Source: Massilia sp. CFBP 13721 (GTDB lineage: Bacteria; Pseudomonadota; Gammaproteobacteria; Burkholderiales; Burkholderiaceae_D). Taken from it: 64,000 nucleotides of DNA. A program made the position numbers and the translations under genes. A model generated the notes under the pieces. It saw only the letters and a list, made by a program, of their open reading frames with translations. It did no database searches and was not told the DNA's origin. The stretch covers positions 232,751 through 296,750 of the forward strand of contig NZ_JACYUY010000001.1 in assembly GCF_014842025.1 (NCBI RefSeq), in the 5' to 3' direction. This document shows, piece after piece, positions 16,547 through 26,548 of this stretch; the first letter of the stretch is position 1, and the number at the start of each line of letters is the position of its first letter.

Positions 16547-18130
16547 TTGACCATCACCATCAATGGCGAACTGCTGATCGGTTCCACCGCCCTCAAGGGC
16601 AGCGCAGGCAGCTTCCGCGCCGTCAACCCGGCCACCGGCGAACAGTTCGAGCCGAGCTTCGGCAGCGGCACCGTCGCCGACGTCGAGCGCGCCTGCGAGC
16701 TGGCCGAACAAGCCTTCGACACCTACCGCAACACCACCCTGGAAGCGCGTGCCGCCTTCCTGGAACTGGCCGCCCAGAACATCCTCGACCTCGGCCCGCA
16801 ACTGATCGAACGCGCCATGCAGGAATCCGGCCTGCCGCAAGCCCGCCTCGAAGGCGAACGCGGCCGCACCGTGGGCCAGCTGCGCCTGTTCGCCAAAGTC
16901 GTGCGCGACGGCCGCTTCCTGGCCACCGCGTTGGATTCGGCGCTGCCGGAACGCACGCCGCCACGTCCTGACCTGCGCCTGCGCAAGATCGGCCTGGGCC
17001 CGGTCGCCGTCTTCGGCGCCAGCAATTTTCCGCTGGCATTCTCGGTCGCCGGCGGCGATACCGCCTCGGCACTGGCCGCGGGCTGCCCGGTCGTTGTGAA
17101 AGCCCACGGCGCCCATCCAGGCACCTCGGAACTGGTCGGCAAGGCCGTGCAAGCGGCAGTCGCTGCCAGCGGCCTGCCGGAAGGCGTGTTCTCGATGCTG
17201 CACGGCGACGGCCGCACCATCGGCCAGGCCCTGGTCAGCCATCCGGCCATCAAGGCAGTCGGCTTCACCGGTTCGCGCCAGGGTGGCCTGGCACTGGTGC
17301 GCACGGCAGCCGCCCGCGTCGAACCGATCCCGGTCTATGCCGAGATGAGCAGCATCAACCCGCTGTTCCTGCTGCCGGACGCCATGGCGACCCGCGCCGC
17401 CCAGATCGGCACCGGCTTCATCGACTCGCTGGTGCTCGGCTCCGGCCAGTTCTGCACCAACCCGGGCCTGGTCATCGCCCTCGAAGGCGCCGAGCTCGAC
17501 GCCTTCCGTGAAGCCGCCGCGACTGCCCTGCAAAGCAAGGTCGGCAGCACCATGCTGACGCCAGGCATCCACTCCGCCTTCAACAGCGGCGTCGAGAAGC
17601 TGCGCAAGGAAGCGGGCGTCACCCTGGTCGCACGCGGCCAGTGCGGCACCACCGTGTGCGCCGGCCAGGCCGCGCTGTTCGAAACCGACGCCGCCAACTT
17701 CATCGCCAACCCGGCGCTGGAAGACGAAATCTTCGGCGCCTCGTCGCTGATCGTGCGCTGCGCCAGCCTGGAACAGTTCCGCGAAGTCGCCGAGCACCTG
17801 GACGGCCAGCTGACCGCCACCGTGTTCCTGACCGAAAACGACCGCGACGCCGCGCTGGCGCTGCTGCCTGTGCTGGAACGCAAGGCCGGCCGTATCCTGA
17901 TCAACGGCTACCCGACCGGCGTCGAAGTCTCGCACGCCATGGTGCACGGTGGCCCGTTCCCGGCCACCTCGGACAGCCGCAGCACCTCGGTCGGCGCCGG
18001 CGCGATCGACCGCTTCCTGCGTCCGGTCAGCTACCAGGACCTGCCGGCCTGGCTGCTGCCGGAAGCGCTGCAGGATGCGAATCCACTGGGCTTGCATCGC
18101 ATTAAGGACGGCGAGCTGGTCAAGGGTTAA
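16547..18130 (+). CDS. 2-oxoglutarate semialdehyde (2,5-dioxovalerate) dehydrogenase
   Basis: This 527-residue aldehyde dehydrogenase (EC 1.2.1.26 type) oxidises 2-oxoglutarate semialdehyde to 2-oxoglutarate and so feeds the TCA cycle. The cofactor region reads [20 protein letters not shown], with [16 protein letters not shown] next, then GFTGSRQGG, the general-base region YAEMSSINP and the nucleophile in GQFCTNPG (Cys303). Length and motifs match the type III KGSADH group found with KdgD. The start is TTG at 16547 with GAGGAGA 6 nt upstream; no in-frame ATG fits. A rho-independent terminator at 18159 closes the unit. Confidence 0.9.
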   Translation: MTITINGELLIGSTALKGSAGSFRAVNPATGEQFEPSFGSGTVADVERACELAEQAFDTYRNTTLEARAAFLELAAQNILDLGPQLIERAMQESGLPQARLEGERGRTVGQLRLFAKVVRDGRFLATALDSALPERTPPRPDLRLRKIGLGPVAVFGASNFPLAFSVAGGDTASALAAGCPVVVKAHGAHPGTSELVGKAVQAAVAASGLPEGVFSMLHGDGRTIGQALVSHPAIKAVGFTGSRQGGLALVRTAAARVEPIPVYAEMSSINPLFLLPDAMATRAAQIGTGFIDSLVLGSGQFCTNPGLVIALEGAELDAFREAAATALQSKVGSTMLTPGIHSAFNSGVEKLRKEAGVTLVARGQCGTTVCAGQAALFETDAANFIANPALEDEIFGASSLIVRCASLEQFREVAEHLDGQLTATVFLTENDRDAALALLPVLERKAGRILINGYPTGVEVSHAMVHGGPFPATSDSRSTSVGAGAIDRFLRPVSYQDLPAWLLPEALQDANPLGLHRIKDGELVKG

Positions 18131-18158
18131 GACCTTAGGCTAGTCTTGTTTGTATCCG

Positions 18159-18190
18159 ACGCCCGGTCTTTCGACCGGGCGTTTTGGTTT
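18159..18190 (+). terminator. Rho-independent terminator after the dehydrogenase
   Basis: A perfect 10-bp stem (acgcccggtc, 18159-18168, with gaccgggcgt, 18173-18182) has a TTTC tetraloop and is followed by TTTGGTTT. It ends the kdgD-dehydrogenase unit. Confidence 0.85.
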
Positions 18191-18226
18191 GTGCGAACAA
18201 TTCCGTTCGATAACGATGCACGGACA

Positions 18227-18394
18227 CGTAAGGTGGGCGGCTACACCTTTCAGTTTGTGCGGCCGCAGCGTTTGCGCCGCCCACGCGTTCAACCAGCCGT
18301 TGCATCGTCGCGAAGTTTCAGGATGCGGTTGAACGCGTGGGCGGCGTTCAGGCAGCGGCCGAACAGCCGCCCAGGTGTAGCCGCCCACCTTACG
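18227..18394. repeat. 168-bp nested inverted-repeat element, copy 2
   Basis: The architecture matches 8161-8337. Perfect 21-bp outer arms lie at 18227-18247 and 18374-18394. A perfect 19-bp inner inverted repeat lies at 18276-18294 and 18327-18345. The 32-nt centre again has CGTCGCGAAGTTTCAG. Spacers differ from copy 1 while arms and centre are conserved. It occupies most of the gap between 18130 and 18511. Confidence 0.8.
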
Positions 18395-18510
18395 GGTAAT
18401 GCGCACCTTGGCAAACACGCACACACCGGCCGGCTAAATACGGAACCAATCACGCTCAACAGCGTCGAACCTCCATCGACGGGCAGCAGCCGTCACTACG
18501 ATCGCGCGCC

Positions 18511-19905
18511 ATGGACCGCAACGCAGCAGAGCCGATTATCGAAACCAGCGCCGCAGGCCCGCGTCCGCTGCTCGGCCTGCGCGAAGCGATCGCCCTGATC
18601 GTCGGTGTCGTCATCGGCGCCGGCATCTTCAAGGCGCCGTCGATCGTCGCCGGCCTGTCCGGCAGCGCCGGCGGCATGTTCGGCATGTGGCTGCTGGGCG
18701 GCCTGGTGTCGCTGGCCGGGGCGCTGTGCTATGCGGAACTGGCCACGTCCTGCGCCCATCCGGGTGGCGACTACCACTTCCTGCGCCGTGCCTACGGGCG
18801 CCCGGTCGCCTTCCTCTTCGGCTGGGCGCGCTTTTCCGTGATCACCACCGGCTCCATCGCCCTGCTCGCCTTCGTGTTCGGCGACTACATGCAGCAGGCC
18901 TGGCCCCTGCCCGGCCTGGCGCCGGCGTTCGGCACGGCCGCCTACGCCTGCGCGGTGATCGCCATCCTCTCGCTGGTCAACCTGCGCGGCTTGCGCAGCG
19001 GCGCGGCCACGCAGAACTGGCTGACGCTGGTCGAGGTCGGCGGCTTGCTGCTGGTCGCAGCCGCCGCCCTGCTGTTCGCCGGCCCCGGTCCGGCCCAGCC
19101 GCCGCCGGCAAGCGACAGCAGCGTCTCCTTCGGCATGGCGATGGTCTTCGTGCTGCTCACCTACGGCGGCTGGAACGAGGCCGCGTATATCAGCGCCGAG
19201 GTGCGCGACGGGCCGCGCAACATGGTGCGCGCGCTCATGCTCTCGATCCTGATCATCACCACCCTCTACCTGCTCGTCACCTGGGCATGCTGGAAAACCC
19301 TGGGACTGGGCGGCATGGCCGCGTCCGAGACGCTCGCCGCCGACGTCATGCGCCAGACCGTGGGCGCGGGCGGCGAAAAGGCGATTTCGCTGCTGGTGGC
19401 CGTGTCCGCCCTCACTTCGATCAATGCGACGATGATCGTCGGCGCCCGTTCGGGCTACGCCATGGGCTGCGACTGGCAGCGCCTGCGCCGCTTCGGGCGC
19501 TGGGACGGCGAGCGCGGCACCCCGGCGCCGGCGATGCTGGTGCAGGGCGTCGCCGCCCTGCTCCTGGTCGGCCTGGGCACGGCCTTCGGCGGCGGTTTCA
19601 AGTCGATGGTCGAATTCACGGCGCCGGTGTTCTGGCTTTTCTTTCTCCTGGCCGGCCTGTCGCTGTTCGTGCTGCGGCGGCGCGAACCGGCGCTGGCGCG
19701 TCCGTACAAGGTGCCGCTCTTCCCCTTGCTGCCGCTGCTGTTCTGCGGCACCTGCGCCTGGATGCTGTACTCGAGCCTGTCGTACGTCAGCAGCCAGTCG
19801 CTCGGCGGCATGAATGCCGCCTGGATCGGCGTGGCGGTGCTGGCGATCGGCCTGCTGCTGCTGCCCTGGCTGCGCACGCAACCGGATCCTGAATCCAGAC
19901 AGTGA
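18511..19905 (+). CDS. APC-family amino acid permease
   Basis: This 464-residue amino acid-polyamine-organocation permease has about 12 membrane segments. The first helix carries the substrate-motif VIGAGIFKAPS. Other family stretches are ALCYAELATSCAHPGGDYHF, TYGGWNEAAYISAEV and ALTSINATMIVGARSGYAMG. The gene lies alone after the repeat element and 28 bp before the methyltransferase gene, with which it may be cotranscribed. Substrate cannot be predicted; the closest architecture is the LAT/basic-amino-acid branch. Confidence 0.85.
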   Translation: MDRNAAEPIIETSAAGPRPLLGLREAIALIVGVVIGAGIFKAPSIVAGLSGSAGGMFGMWLLGGLVSLAGALCYAELATSCAHPGGDYHFLRRAYGRPVAFLFGWARFSVITTGSIALLAFVFGDYMQQAWPLPGLAPAFGTAAYACAVIAILSLVNLRGLRSGAATQNWLTLVEVGGLLLVAAAALLFAGPGPAQPPPASDSSVSFGMAMVFVLLTYGGWNEAAYISAEVRDGPRNMVRALMLSILIITTLYLLVTWACWKTLGLGGMAASETLAADVMRQTVGAGGEKAISLLVAVSALTSINATMIVGARSGYAMGCDWQRLRRFGRWDGERGTPAPAMLVQGVAALLLVGLGTAFGGGFKSMVEFTAPVFWLFFLLAGLSLFVLRRREPALARPYKVPLFPLLPLLFCGTCAWMLYSSLSYVSSQSLGGMNAAWIGVAVLAIGLLLLPWLRTQPDPESRQ

Positions 19906-19933
19906 CCCCACTCACCTACCAAGGAGACCCTCG

Positions 19934-20527
19934 ATGACTTCGCTACCACGCCGCCACACCCTGGCCCGCCTCGGCGCCAGTGCCGCCGGTCTGCTCCTGC
20001 CCGCCGCACCCCTGCTGGCCCAGCCGACCGCCACGCCGCCGGCGCTCGACGTTCCCTACGTGCCCACGCCGCAGGAAGTGGTCGAGCGCATGCTGCAGAT
20101 GGCCAAGGTGGGCAAGAACGACGTCCTGTTCGACCTCGGCTGCGGCGACGGGCGCATCGTGGTCACCGCGGCCAAGGCGCACGGCGCGCGCGGCACCGGC
20201 ATCGACATCGACCCCGAGCGCATCAGCGAGGCGCGCAAGAACGCCGAGCAGGCCGGGGTGACCAAGCAGGTGAATTTCAAGGTGGCCGACCTGTTCGAGA
20301 CCGACGTGTCGCCGGCGTCGGTCGTCACGCTCTACCTGCTGCCGAACATCAACACCCGGCTGCGCCCCCAGTTATGGAAACAGCTGAAGGTCGGCGCGCG
20401 CGTCGTGTCGCACGCCTTCGACATGGGTCCGGAATGGCCGCCCGAAAAAACCGAGAGCGTCGAGGGCCGCACCATTTATTACTGGACCATCAAGGAGGCG
20501 CACAAGCGCGCGGCGGCCAAGGCCTGA
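19934..20527 (+). CDS. Exported class I SAM-methyltransferase-fold protein
   Basis: This 197-residue protein has the methyltransferase motif I FDLGCGDGRIVVTAAK and the acidic GIDIDPERI strand of the class I fold. Unusually, the N-terminus has two arginines, a hydrophobic run and an export-like end (PLLAQP), a good Tat or Sec signal. The ATG at 19934 is 7 nt after AAGGAG, so the leader appears real. How a SAM-dependent enzyme would work outside the cytoplasm is unclear. It could be retained as a membrane-anchored cytoplasmic protein. The methylated substrate is unknown. Confidence 0.75.
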   Translation: MTSLPRRHTLARLGASAAGLLLPAAPLLAQPTATPPALDVPYVPTPQEVVERMLQMAKVGKNDVLFDLGCGDGRIVVTAAKAHGARGTGIDIDPERISEARKNAEQAGVTKQVNFKVADLFETDVSPASVVTLYLLPNINTRLRPQLWKQLKVGARVVSHAFDMGPEWPPEKTESVEGRTIYYWTIKEAHKRAAAKA

Positions 20528-20704
20528 GCTGGCTGCGGACAATTGTTCTCCGGTGCCCGACGCTGGCGGTGCAGTGCATGCAAGCGGACCGTTGCGTCGT
20601 CATATCGGGCATTATGCTATCGTCATGACAACTGGCCGGCGTGCCGGACTGCGCCTGGAGCGGGCGCGGCCGCAAGGTGCGGCGCCGGCGTTTCCGGAGA
20701 CGAT

Positions 20705-23700
20705 ATGTCGGGGACACTCGTCCGCACACTGCTGATCGCCTGTCTGGCCCTGCCCGCCCACGCCGCGCCGGCAGCGCCGCCGCACGCGCCACCAGGTGCG
20801 CAGCTGAACGTGCAGTCCGGTGCGCCATCGGGTGCGCCCGATCACAAGCCCCAACGCGCGCCTTTACCGCCCTTGCGTGTAGGAATGGACCAGAACTACC
20901 CGCCCTACTCCTCCCGCAACGCGCAAGGCAAGCTGGAGGGGTACACGGTCGACCTGTGGCGCCTGTGGCAGCAAAAGACCGGGCGGGCCGTCGAACTGGT
21001 GCCGGCCAACTGGGCGCAGGTGCAGCCGATGCTCGAGAGCGGCCGCGCCGACGTGATCGACCCGATCTTCCTGACCCCGGCGCGCCTGGCGCGCTTCGAT
21101 TTTTCGCCGCCGTATGGCGCCGTCTCGACCGGCATCTACGCCGAGGCATCGATCGGCGGCATCCACGACATGGGCAGCCTGCGCGGCTTCGAGGTCGGCG
21201 TCCAGCAGGGCGACGCCTGCGCCGAGCAGCTGGCGCGCGCAGGCATCAAGCACGTCCGCGTGTTTCCCAGCTACGACACGCTGATGGCCGCGGCCGTGCG
21301 CCATGAACTCAAGCTGCTGTGCATGGACGAGAACTCGGCCGATTACCACTTGTACCGGCTCGGCCTGCATCGCAGCTACGTACAGGCTTTCGAGGTCACG
21401 CGCGACCCCTTGCGGCGCGCGGTGCGCAAGGGCGACGCCGCCACGCTGGCGCTGGTCGAGCGCGGTATGGCGCAGGTGACGGCCGCCGAGCGCGATGCCC
21501 TGCACGACAAATGGATGGGCCGTCCGCTGGTGCCCACGCGCTACGCCGAGCGCCTGGTGCAGGTCCTGGTCGTACTCGGCGCGCTGGTGCTGCTGCTGGG
21601 CGCCTGGTTGACCTCGGTGCGGCGCGCGGTACGCAGCCGCACCGCCGAACTCGAGCGCGAACAGGCGCAGCTGCGCACGCTGCTGGAAAACAGCCCGGAC
21701 GCCGTCTGGCTGAAGGACCTCGACGGCGTCTACCTGGCATGCAATGCGCAGACCGCGACGGTATTCGGCAGGCCGCGCGAGGCCATCCTGGGCAAGCGCG
21801 ACATCGACCTGTTCGACGCCGAGACCGCGGACCACTTCAACCGCGACGACAAGGCCACCCTGCGCGCGGGCGGTTCGCTCACGTTCGAAGAGACGGCGCC
21901 GCCCGGCGACTTCGAGCGGCAGGTGTTCGAAACCATCAAGACCCCGGTGACCCGGCCCGACGGCAGCGTGATCGGCGTGCTCGGCGTGGCGCGCGACATC
22001 AGCGAACGGCGCCAGCAGGAGCGCACGATCCGCGAGCAGGAGCGCCTGCTCACCGAAATGAGCAGCCTGGCGCAGGTCGGCGCCTGGGAAATCGATCTTG
22101 CCGACGGCAGCTTCCACTATACCGCCGAGCTGATGCGGATCTACGAGATCCCGGCCGGCCTGCCGGTCACGCCGGCCACCTGCACCGCCTGCTACAACGA
22201 CGACGACCGCGCGCTCATCGGCCGCACGCTCGACGCCGCCGCCAGCGAGGGCCGGCCGTTCACGATCGAACTCGAGATGGTCAGCGGCGCCGGCAGGCGC
22301 AAGTGGGTGCGCTCGGTCTGCAGCGCCGTGATGGAGGACGGCCGCCCGGTGAAGCTGCGCGGCACGGTCCAGGACGTGACGCAGCGGCGCGACCTCGAGG
22401 AATCGATGCGCATGGCTAACCTCATCTACCAGACCAGTCTGGAAGCGATCGCCGTCACCGACGAGGACAACCGCATCGTCGACGCCAACCCGGCATTCTG
22501 CCGGCAGACCGGCGCCGCCTTGCCCGAGGTGCTCGGCACCCGGCCGGCCCTGTTCGAGTCGAGCGTCCACGACAAGTGCTTTTACGCGCGCCTGTGGCAG
22601 GACCTGCTGGCCAACGACCACTGGGAAGGCGAAATCCTCGACCGCAACCGCGACGGCAGCTTCGCCGCGAGCTACGTCGACATGCGCGTGATCCGCCATC
22701 CCGACGGACGTGTGCACCGCCACGTGCTGCAGTTCCACGACATCAGCGAGCAAAAGGAAAAGGACGAGCTGATCTGGCGGCAGACCAATTTCGACGCCCT
22801 TACCGGCCTGCCGAACCGGCGCCTGTTCCTCGACCGCCTGGCCCAGGATCTGAAAAAGGCGCAGGGCGCGGGCCAGGGTCTCGGTGTCCTGCTGCTCGAC
22901 CTCGACCGCTTCAAGGACATCAACGACAGCTATGGCCATGCGCAGGGCGATGCCGCGCTGGTCGAACTGACGCGGCGCCTGGGCCGCTGCGTCGCGCCGG
23001 ACGCGACCATTGCCCGCCTCGGGAGCAACATGTTCGCGCTGGTGGCCGAAGAATTCGATGGCCGCCGCCACCTCGAGATGACGGCCGACGCCATCATCGG
23101 CGCGATCGCCGCGCCGCTCGAACTCGGACCCGGTTCCGATGCCGTGGCCTACGTGTCGGCCAGCATCGGCATCAGCGTGTTCCCGGACGACGGGGCGGAC
23201 GCGGCGGAACTGGTGCGCAACGCCGAACAGGCGGTATACCTGGCCAAGAGCGCCGGGCGCGGCCGCTTCCAGTATTTCACGCCGGCGCTGCAGCAACACG
23301 CGCGCGACAAGCTGAGCCTGACCAACGACCTGCGCGCGGCGCTGGCGCGCAACCAGCTGCAGGTGCACTACCAGCCGATCGTCGAGACCGACAGCGGGCG
23401 CATCCGCAAGGCCGAAGCCCTGCTGCGCTGGCAGCACCCCGAGCATGGCATGGTCAGCCCGGCGCGCTTCATCCCGCTGGCCGAGGAAGCGGGCCTGATC
23501 CACGAGATCGGCGCCTGGGTGCTCGACGAAGCCATCGCCAGCATCGAGCGCTGGCAACGCGTGTACGGCGTCCACGTGGAATTGTCCGTGAACGTGTCAC
23601 CGGTCCAGTTCGAGCAGCATGCGCGCCTGACCTGGCTGAACCGGGTCGTAAACGCCGGGCTGCCGCCCAACAGCATCACGATCGAGATCACCGAAGGCGT

Positions 23701-24079
23701 GCTGGTGAGCGACGCCGGCCAGGTCACGCGCTGCCTCGACGCCCTGCACGCGGCCGGCGCGCGCGTCTCGATCGACGACTTCGGCACCGGCTTTTCCTCG
23801 CTCTCCTACCTGAAGCATTTCGACGTCGACTACCTGAAAATCGACAAGTCCTTCATCGACAACCTGAGCAGCGACGGCAGCGACCGCGCCCTGACCGAGG
23901 CCATCGTCGACCTGGCGCACCGGCTCGGCATCGAGGCGATCGCCGAAGGCGTCGAGACCGGCGCCCAGCGCGACATCCTGGCGGCGTTGGGCTGCGACTA
24001 CATCCAGGGCTGGCACTGTTCGCCGGCGGTGCCGCGCGACGCCTTCGAGCGTTTCCTGGAGCGGCAGATGGTGCACTAA
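20705..24079 (+). CDS. Periplasmic-sensor PAS-GGDEF-EAL protein with degenerate GGDEF
   Basis: This 1124-residue inner-membrane signalling protein controls cyclic di-GMP. Order: signal peptide (1-20), periplasmic bacterial substrate-binding domain type 3 (about 57-283, beginning LRVGMDQNYPPYS), one transmembrane helix (about 290-312), three PAS modules (about 330-705), GGDEF (about 710-870) and EAL (about 880-1120). The GGDEF signature is replaced by GSNMF (773-777), so cyclase activity is probably lost. EAL residues are intact (EALLRW with Glu904; ITEGVL; DDFGTGFSSLSYL; LKIDKSFI). It is therefore probably a phosphodiesterase gated by a periplasmic ligand, perhaps an amino acid. The start is the ATG at 20705 after GGAGACGAT. 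Confidence 0.9.
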   Translation: MSGTLVRTLLIACLALPAHAAPAAPPHAPPGAQLNVQSGAPSGAPDHKPQRAPLPPLRVGMDQNYPPYSSRNAQGKLEGYTVDLWRLWQQKTGRAVELVPANWAQVQPMLESGRADVIDPIFLTPARLARFDFSPPYGAVSTGIYAEASIGGIHDMGSLRGFEVGVQQGDACAEQLARAGIKHVRVFPSYDTLMAAAVRHELKLLCMDENSADYHLYRLGLHRSYVQAFEVTRDPLRRAVRKGDAATLALVERGMAQVTAAERDALHDKWMGRPLVPTRYAERLVQVLVVLGALVLLLGAWLTSVRRAVRSRTAELEREQAQLRTLLENSPDAVWLKDLDGVYLACNAQTATVFGRPREAILGKRDIDLFDAETADHFNRDDKATLRAGGSLTFEETAPPGDFERQVFETIKTPVTRPDGSVIGVLGVARDISERRQQERTIREQERLLTEMSSLAQVGAWEIDLADGSFHYTAELMRIYEIPAGLPVTPATCTACYNDDDRALIGRTLDAAASEGRPFTIELEMVSGAGRRKWVRSVCSAVMEDGRPVKLRGTVQDVTQRRDLEESMRMANLIYQTSLEAIAVTDEDNRIVDANPAFCRQTGAALPEVLGTRPALFESSVHDKCFYARLWQDLLANDHWEGEILDRNRDGSFAASYVDMRVIRHPDGRVHRHVLQFHDISEQKEKDELIWRQTNFDALTGLPNRRLFLDRLAQDLKKAQGAGQGLGVLLLDLDRFKDINDSYGHAQGDAALVELTRRLGRCVAPDATIARLGSNMFALVAEEFDGRRHLEMTADAIIGAIAAPLELGPGSDAVAYVSASIGISVFPDDGADAAELVRNAEQAVYLAKSAGRGRFQYFTPALQQHARDKLSLTNDLRAALARNQLQVHYQPIVETDSGRIRKAEALLRWQHPEHGMVSPARFIPLAEEAGLIHEIGAWVLDEAIASIERWQRVYGVHVELSVNVSPVQFEQHARLTWLNRVVNAGLPPNSITIEITEGVLVSDAGQVTRCLDALHAAGARVSIDDFGTGFSSLSYLKHFDVDYLKIDKSFIDNLSSDGSDRALTEAIVDLAHRLGIEAIAEGVETGAQRDILAALGCDYIQGWHCSPAVPRDAFERFLERQMVH

Positions 24080-24082
24080 GCG

Positions 24083-24126
24083 TGGCAAGGTCACTGTCCT
24101 GCCGGCCTTGCCATGCGCAGAATTTT
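24083..24126 (+). terminator. Possible weak terminator after the EAL gene
   Basis: An 8-bp stem tggcaagg (24083-24090) and ccttgcca (24106-24113) encloses a 15-nt loop. The downstream AATTTT gives only a short T-run, so termination would be weak. Confidence 0.35.
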
Positions 24127-24233
24127 GCCCATTCACGTATGATGAGCATTTCGCCAACGACCAGGGGCCGCCCCATGCGCGCCGCATGATTCCTGTGCGC
24201 GCGAGCGCGCTCAGGCCCCGACAAGGAGACCAC

Positions 24234-26441
24234 ATGAGCACCGAAAGCAGCAACCAGGACGAATCCCGCGACACCCAATTGCGTGCCGACGCACTCGAAT
24301 ACCACCGCAGCCCCGTGCGCGGCAAGATCGAGGTGGTCGCCACCAAGCCGCTGTCGAACCAGCGCGACCTCTCCCTGGCGTATTCGCCGGGCGTGGCCTA
24401 CGCCTGCGAGGAAATCGCGGCCGACCCGGCCAAGGCCGCCGAGTACACGTCGCGCGGCAACCTGGTCGCCGTCATTTCCAACGGCACCGCCGTGCTCGGC
24501 CTGGGCAATATCGGACCGCTGGCATCGAAGCCGGTCATGGAAGGCAAAGGCTGCCTGTTCAAGAAATTCGCCGGGGTCGACGTGTTCGACCTCGAACTCG
24601 ACGAACTCGATCCGGACAAGCTGGTCGACGCCATCGCCATGCTGGAACCCACCGTCGGCGGCATCAACCTGGAAGACATCAAGGCGCCGGAATGCTTCTA
24701 CATCGAGAAGAAGCTGCGCGAACGGATGAACATCCCGGTCTTCCACGACGACCAGCACGGCACCGCGATTATCTCCAGCGCCGCCCTGCTGAATGCCTTG
24801 AAGGTCGTGGGCAAGGACATCGGCAGCGTCAAACTGGCCGCCAGCGGCGCCGGCGCGGCGGCGATCGCCTGCCTCGACATGATGGTCAGCATGGGCGTCA
24901 AGCGCGAGAATATCTACGTGGCCGACTCGAAAGGCGTCATCTACGTGGGCCGCGACGCGAAAATGGAAGAGAACAAGGCGCGCTTCGCGCAGGAGACCGG
25001 CGCGCGCACGCTGGCCGACATCGTGCAGGACGCCGACGTCTTCCTCGGTTGCTCGACCGCGGGCGTGCTCTCGGCCGAGATGGTCAAGACCATGGCCGAC
25101 AAGCCGGTGATCCTGGCGCTGGCCAACCCGGAACCGGAAATCCGTCCCGAAGTGGCGCGCGCGGCGCGGCCCGACTGCATCATCGCCACCGGCCGCTCGG
25201 ACTATCCGAACCAGGTCAACAACGTGCTCTGCTTCCCCTACATCTTCCGCGGCGCGCTCGACTGCGGCGCCACGCGCATCACCGACGAGATGAAGCTGGC
25301 CTGCGTGTCGGCGATCGCCGACCTGGCCGAAGCCGAAGCCAACGACGCCGTGGCCGCCGCCTATGCCGGCGAAGACCTCAGCTTCGGGCCCGACTACATC
25401 ATCCCGAAACCCTTCGATCCGCGCCTGATGGCCGCCATCGCACCGGCGGTGGCCATCGCCGCCGAACAGTCGGGGGTGGCCGCGCGCCCGATCACCGACA
25501 TGGCAGCCTACCGCGAGCGCCTGGCCGAGATGATCTATCACACCGGCTTCTTCATGAAGCCGGTGTTCGCCAAGGCCAAGGCCAATCCGCGCCGCGTGGC
25601 CTATGCCGAAGCGAACGATGCGCGCGTGCTGCGCGCCGTGCAGACCGTGGTCGACAGCGCACTGGCGCAGCCGGTGCTGATCGGCAGCGCCGCCGAGATC
25701 GCGGCCGCGATCAAGCAGAACGGCCTGCGCCTGCGCGAAGGCGTCGACTACACGCTGGTCGCGGCCGAAGGCGACACGACCCTGCAGGGCACGCAATTGC
25801 TGGCGTCCGGCGACGTCGACGCCCTCATCTGCGGCATGCGCGGCAGCTACGACAGCCACCTGGCGCATGTGAAAGAGGTCATCGGCATGGCGCCGGGCGC
25901 CGGCGTGCTGGCGGCGATGAACGCGCTCGTGCTCGACAAGCTGACCCTGTTCATCACCGACACCTACGTCAACGACAGCCCGTCGGCCGACGAGCTGGCC
26001 GCGATTACGCGCCTGGCGGCTACCGAGTTGCGCCATTTCGGCCTGGAGCCGAAGGTCGCGCTGCTGTCGCACTCCACCGCCGGCTCGTCGGAACGCCCGT
26101 CGGCGCGCAAGATGCGCGAAGCCCGCGCCCTGCTCGAAGCCTCCGACCCCGGGCTGGCCGTGATCGGCGAAGTGCACGGCGACGCCGCCCTGTCCGAAGA
26201 CATCCGCCAGGTCTACCAGAGCACCGGCGCCTTTGCCGGCAGCGCCAACCTGCTGGTGATGCCCTCGCTCGACGCCGCCAACATCACCTTCAATATCCTG
26301 AAGGTCTCGTCGGGCAAGGGCGTGACGGTCGGCCCGATCCTGCTGGGCGCGGCCAAGCCGGTGCACATCCTCAGTCCAAGCGCGACCGTGCGCCGCATCG
26401 TCAACATGACGGCGCTGGCGGTGGCGGGCGTGGGCCAGTAG
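24234..26441 (+). CDS. maeB: NADP-dependent malic enzyme with phosphotransacetylase-like C-terminus
   Basis: MaeB (EC 1.1.1.40) decarboxylates malate to pyruvate with NADP. The 735-residue protein is slightly shorter than the usual ~760. Residues 1-430 are the malic enzyme part ([58 protein letters not shown]). Residues about 440-735 are a PTA-like regulatory domain ([43 protein letters not shown]). The ATG follows AAGGAG by 5 nt. In related proteins the PTA part binds acetyl-CoA and inhibits the enzyme. It is single-gene, and converges on the hydrolase gene across a repeat-rich gap. Confidence 0.93.
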   Translation: MSTESSNQDESRDTQLRADALEYHRSPVRGKIEVVATKPLSNQRDLSLAYSPGVAYACEEIAADPAKAAEYTSRGNLVAVISNGTAVLGLGNIGPLASKPVMEGKGCLFKKFAGVDVFDLELDELDPDKLVDAIAMLEPTVGGINLEDIKAPECFYIEKKLRERMNIPVFHDDQHGTAIISSAALLNALKVVGKDIGSVKLAASGAGAAAIACLDMMVSMGVKRENIYVADSKGVIYVGRDAKMEENKARFAQETGARTLADIVQDADVFLGCSTAGVLSAEMVKTMADKPVILALANPEPEIRPEVARAARPDCIIATGRSDYPNQVNNVLCFPYIFRGALDCGATRITDEMKLACVSAIADLAEAEANDAVAAAYAGEDLSFGPDYIIPKPFDPRLMAAIAPAVAIAAEQSGVAARPITDMAAYRERLAEMIYHTGFFMKPVFAKAKANPRRVAYAEANDARVLRAVQTVVDSALAQPVLIGSAAEIAAAIKQNGLRLREGVDYTLVAAEGDTTLQGTQLLASGDVDALICGMRGSYDSHLAHVKEVIGMAPGAGVLAAMNALVLDKLTLFITDTYVNDSPSADELAAITRLAATELRHFGLEPKVALLSHSTAGSSERPSARKMREARALLEASDPGLAVIGEVHGDAALSEDIRQVYQSTGAFAGSANLLVMPSLDAANITFNILKVSSGKGVTVGPILLGAAKPVHILSPSATVRRIVNMTALAVAGVGQ

Positions 26442-26451
26442 ACACCGTGAT

Positions 26452-26480
26452 GGGCCGGCCACGTCGATGGGGCCGGCCAC
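26452..26480. repeat. Paired self-complementary GGGCCGGCCAC repeats
   Basis: GGGCCGGCCAC occurs twice, at 26452-26462 and 26470-26480, just after the maeB stop. Each holds the palindrome GGCCGGCC and the two copies can pair with one another as a hairpin. There is no T-run. It may act as a 3' mRNA structure. Confidence 0.4.
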
Positions 26481-26548
26481 TACCCGCCGACGTTTCGCTC
26501 CTGGCGATGCGGAGATGGGCATGGCGACGGCGTTGACTTGATTAATAG

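Noticed and set aside
20864..23575. 903-residue antisense open frame over the GGDEF/EAL gene
   Set aside because: It is a mirror of a GC-rich coding strand, has no domain motifs, is rich in Ala/Arg/Val/His as shadow frames are, and overlaps a gene with unmistakable domains.
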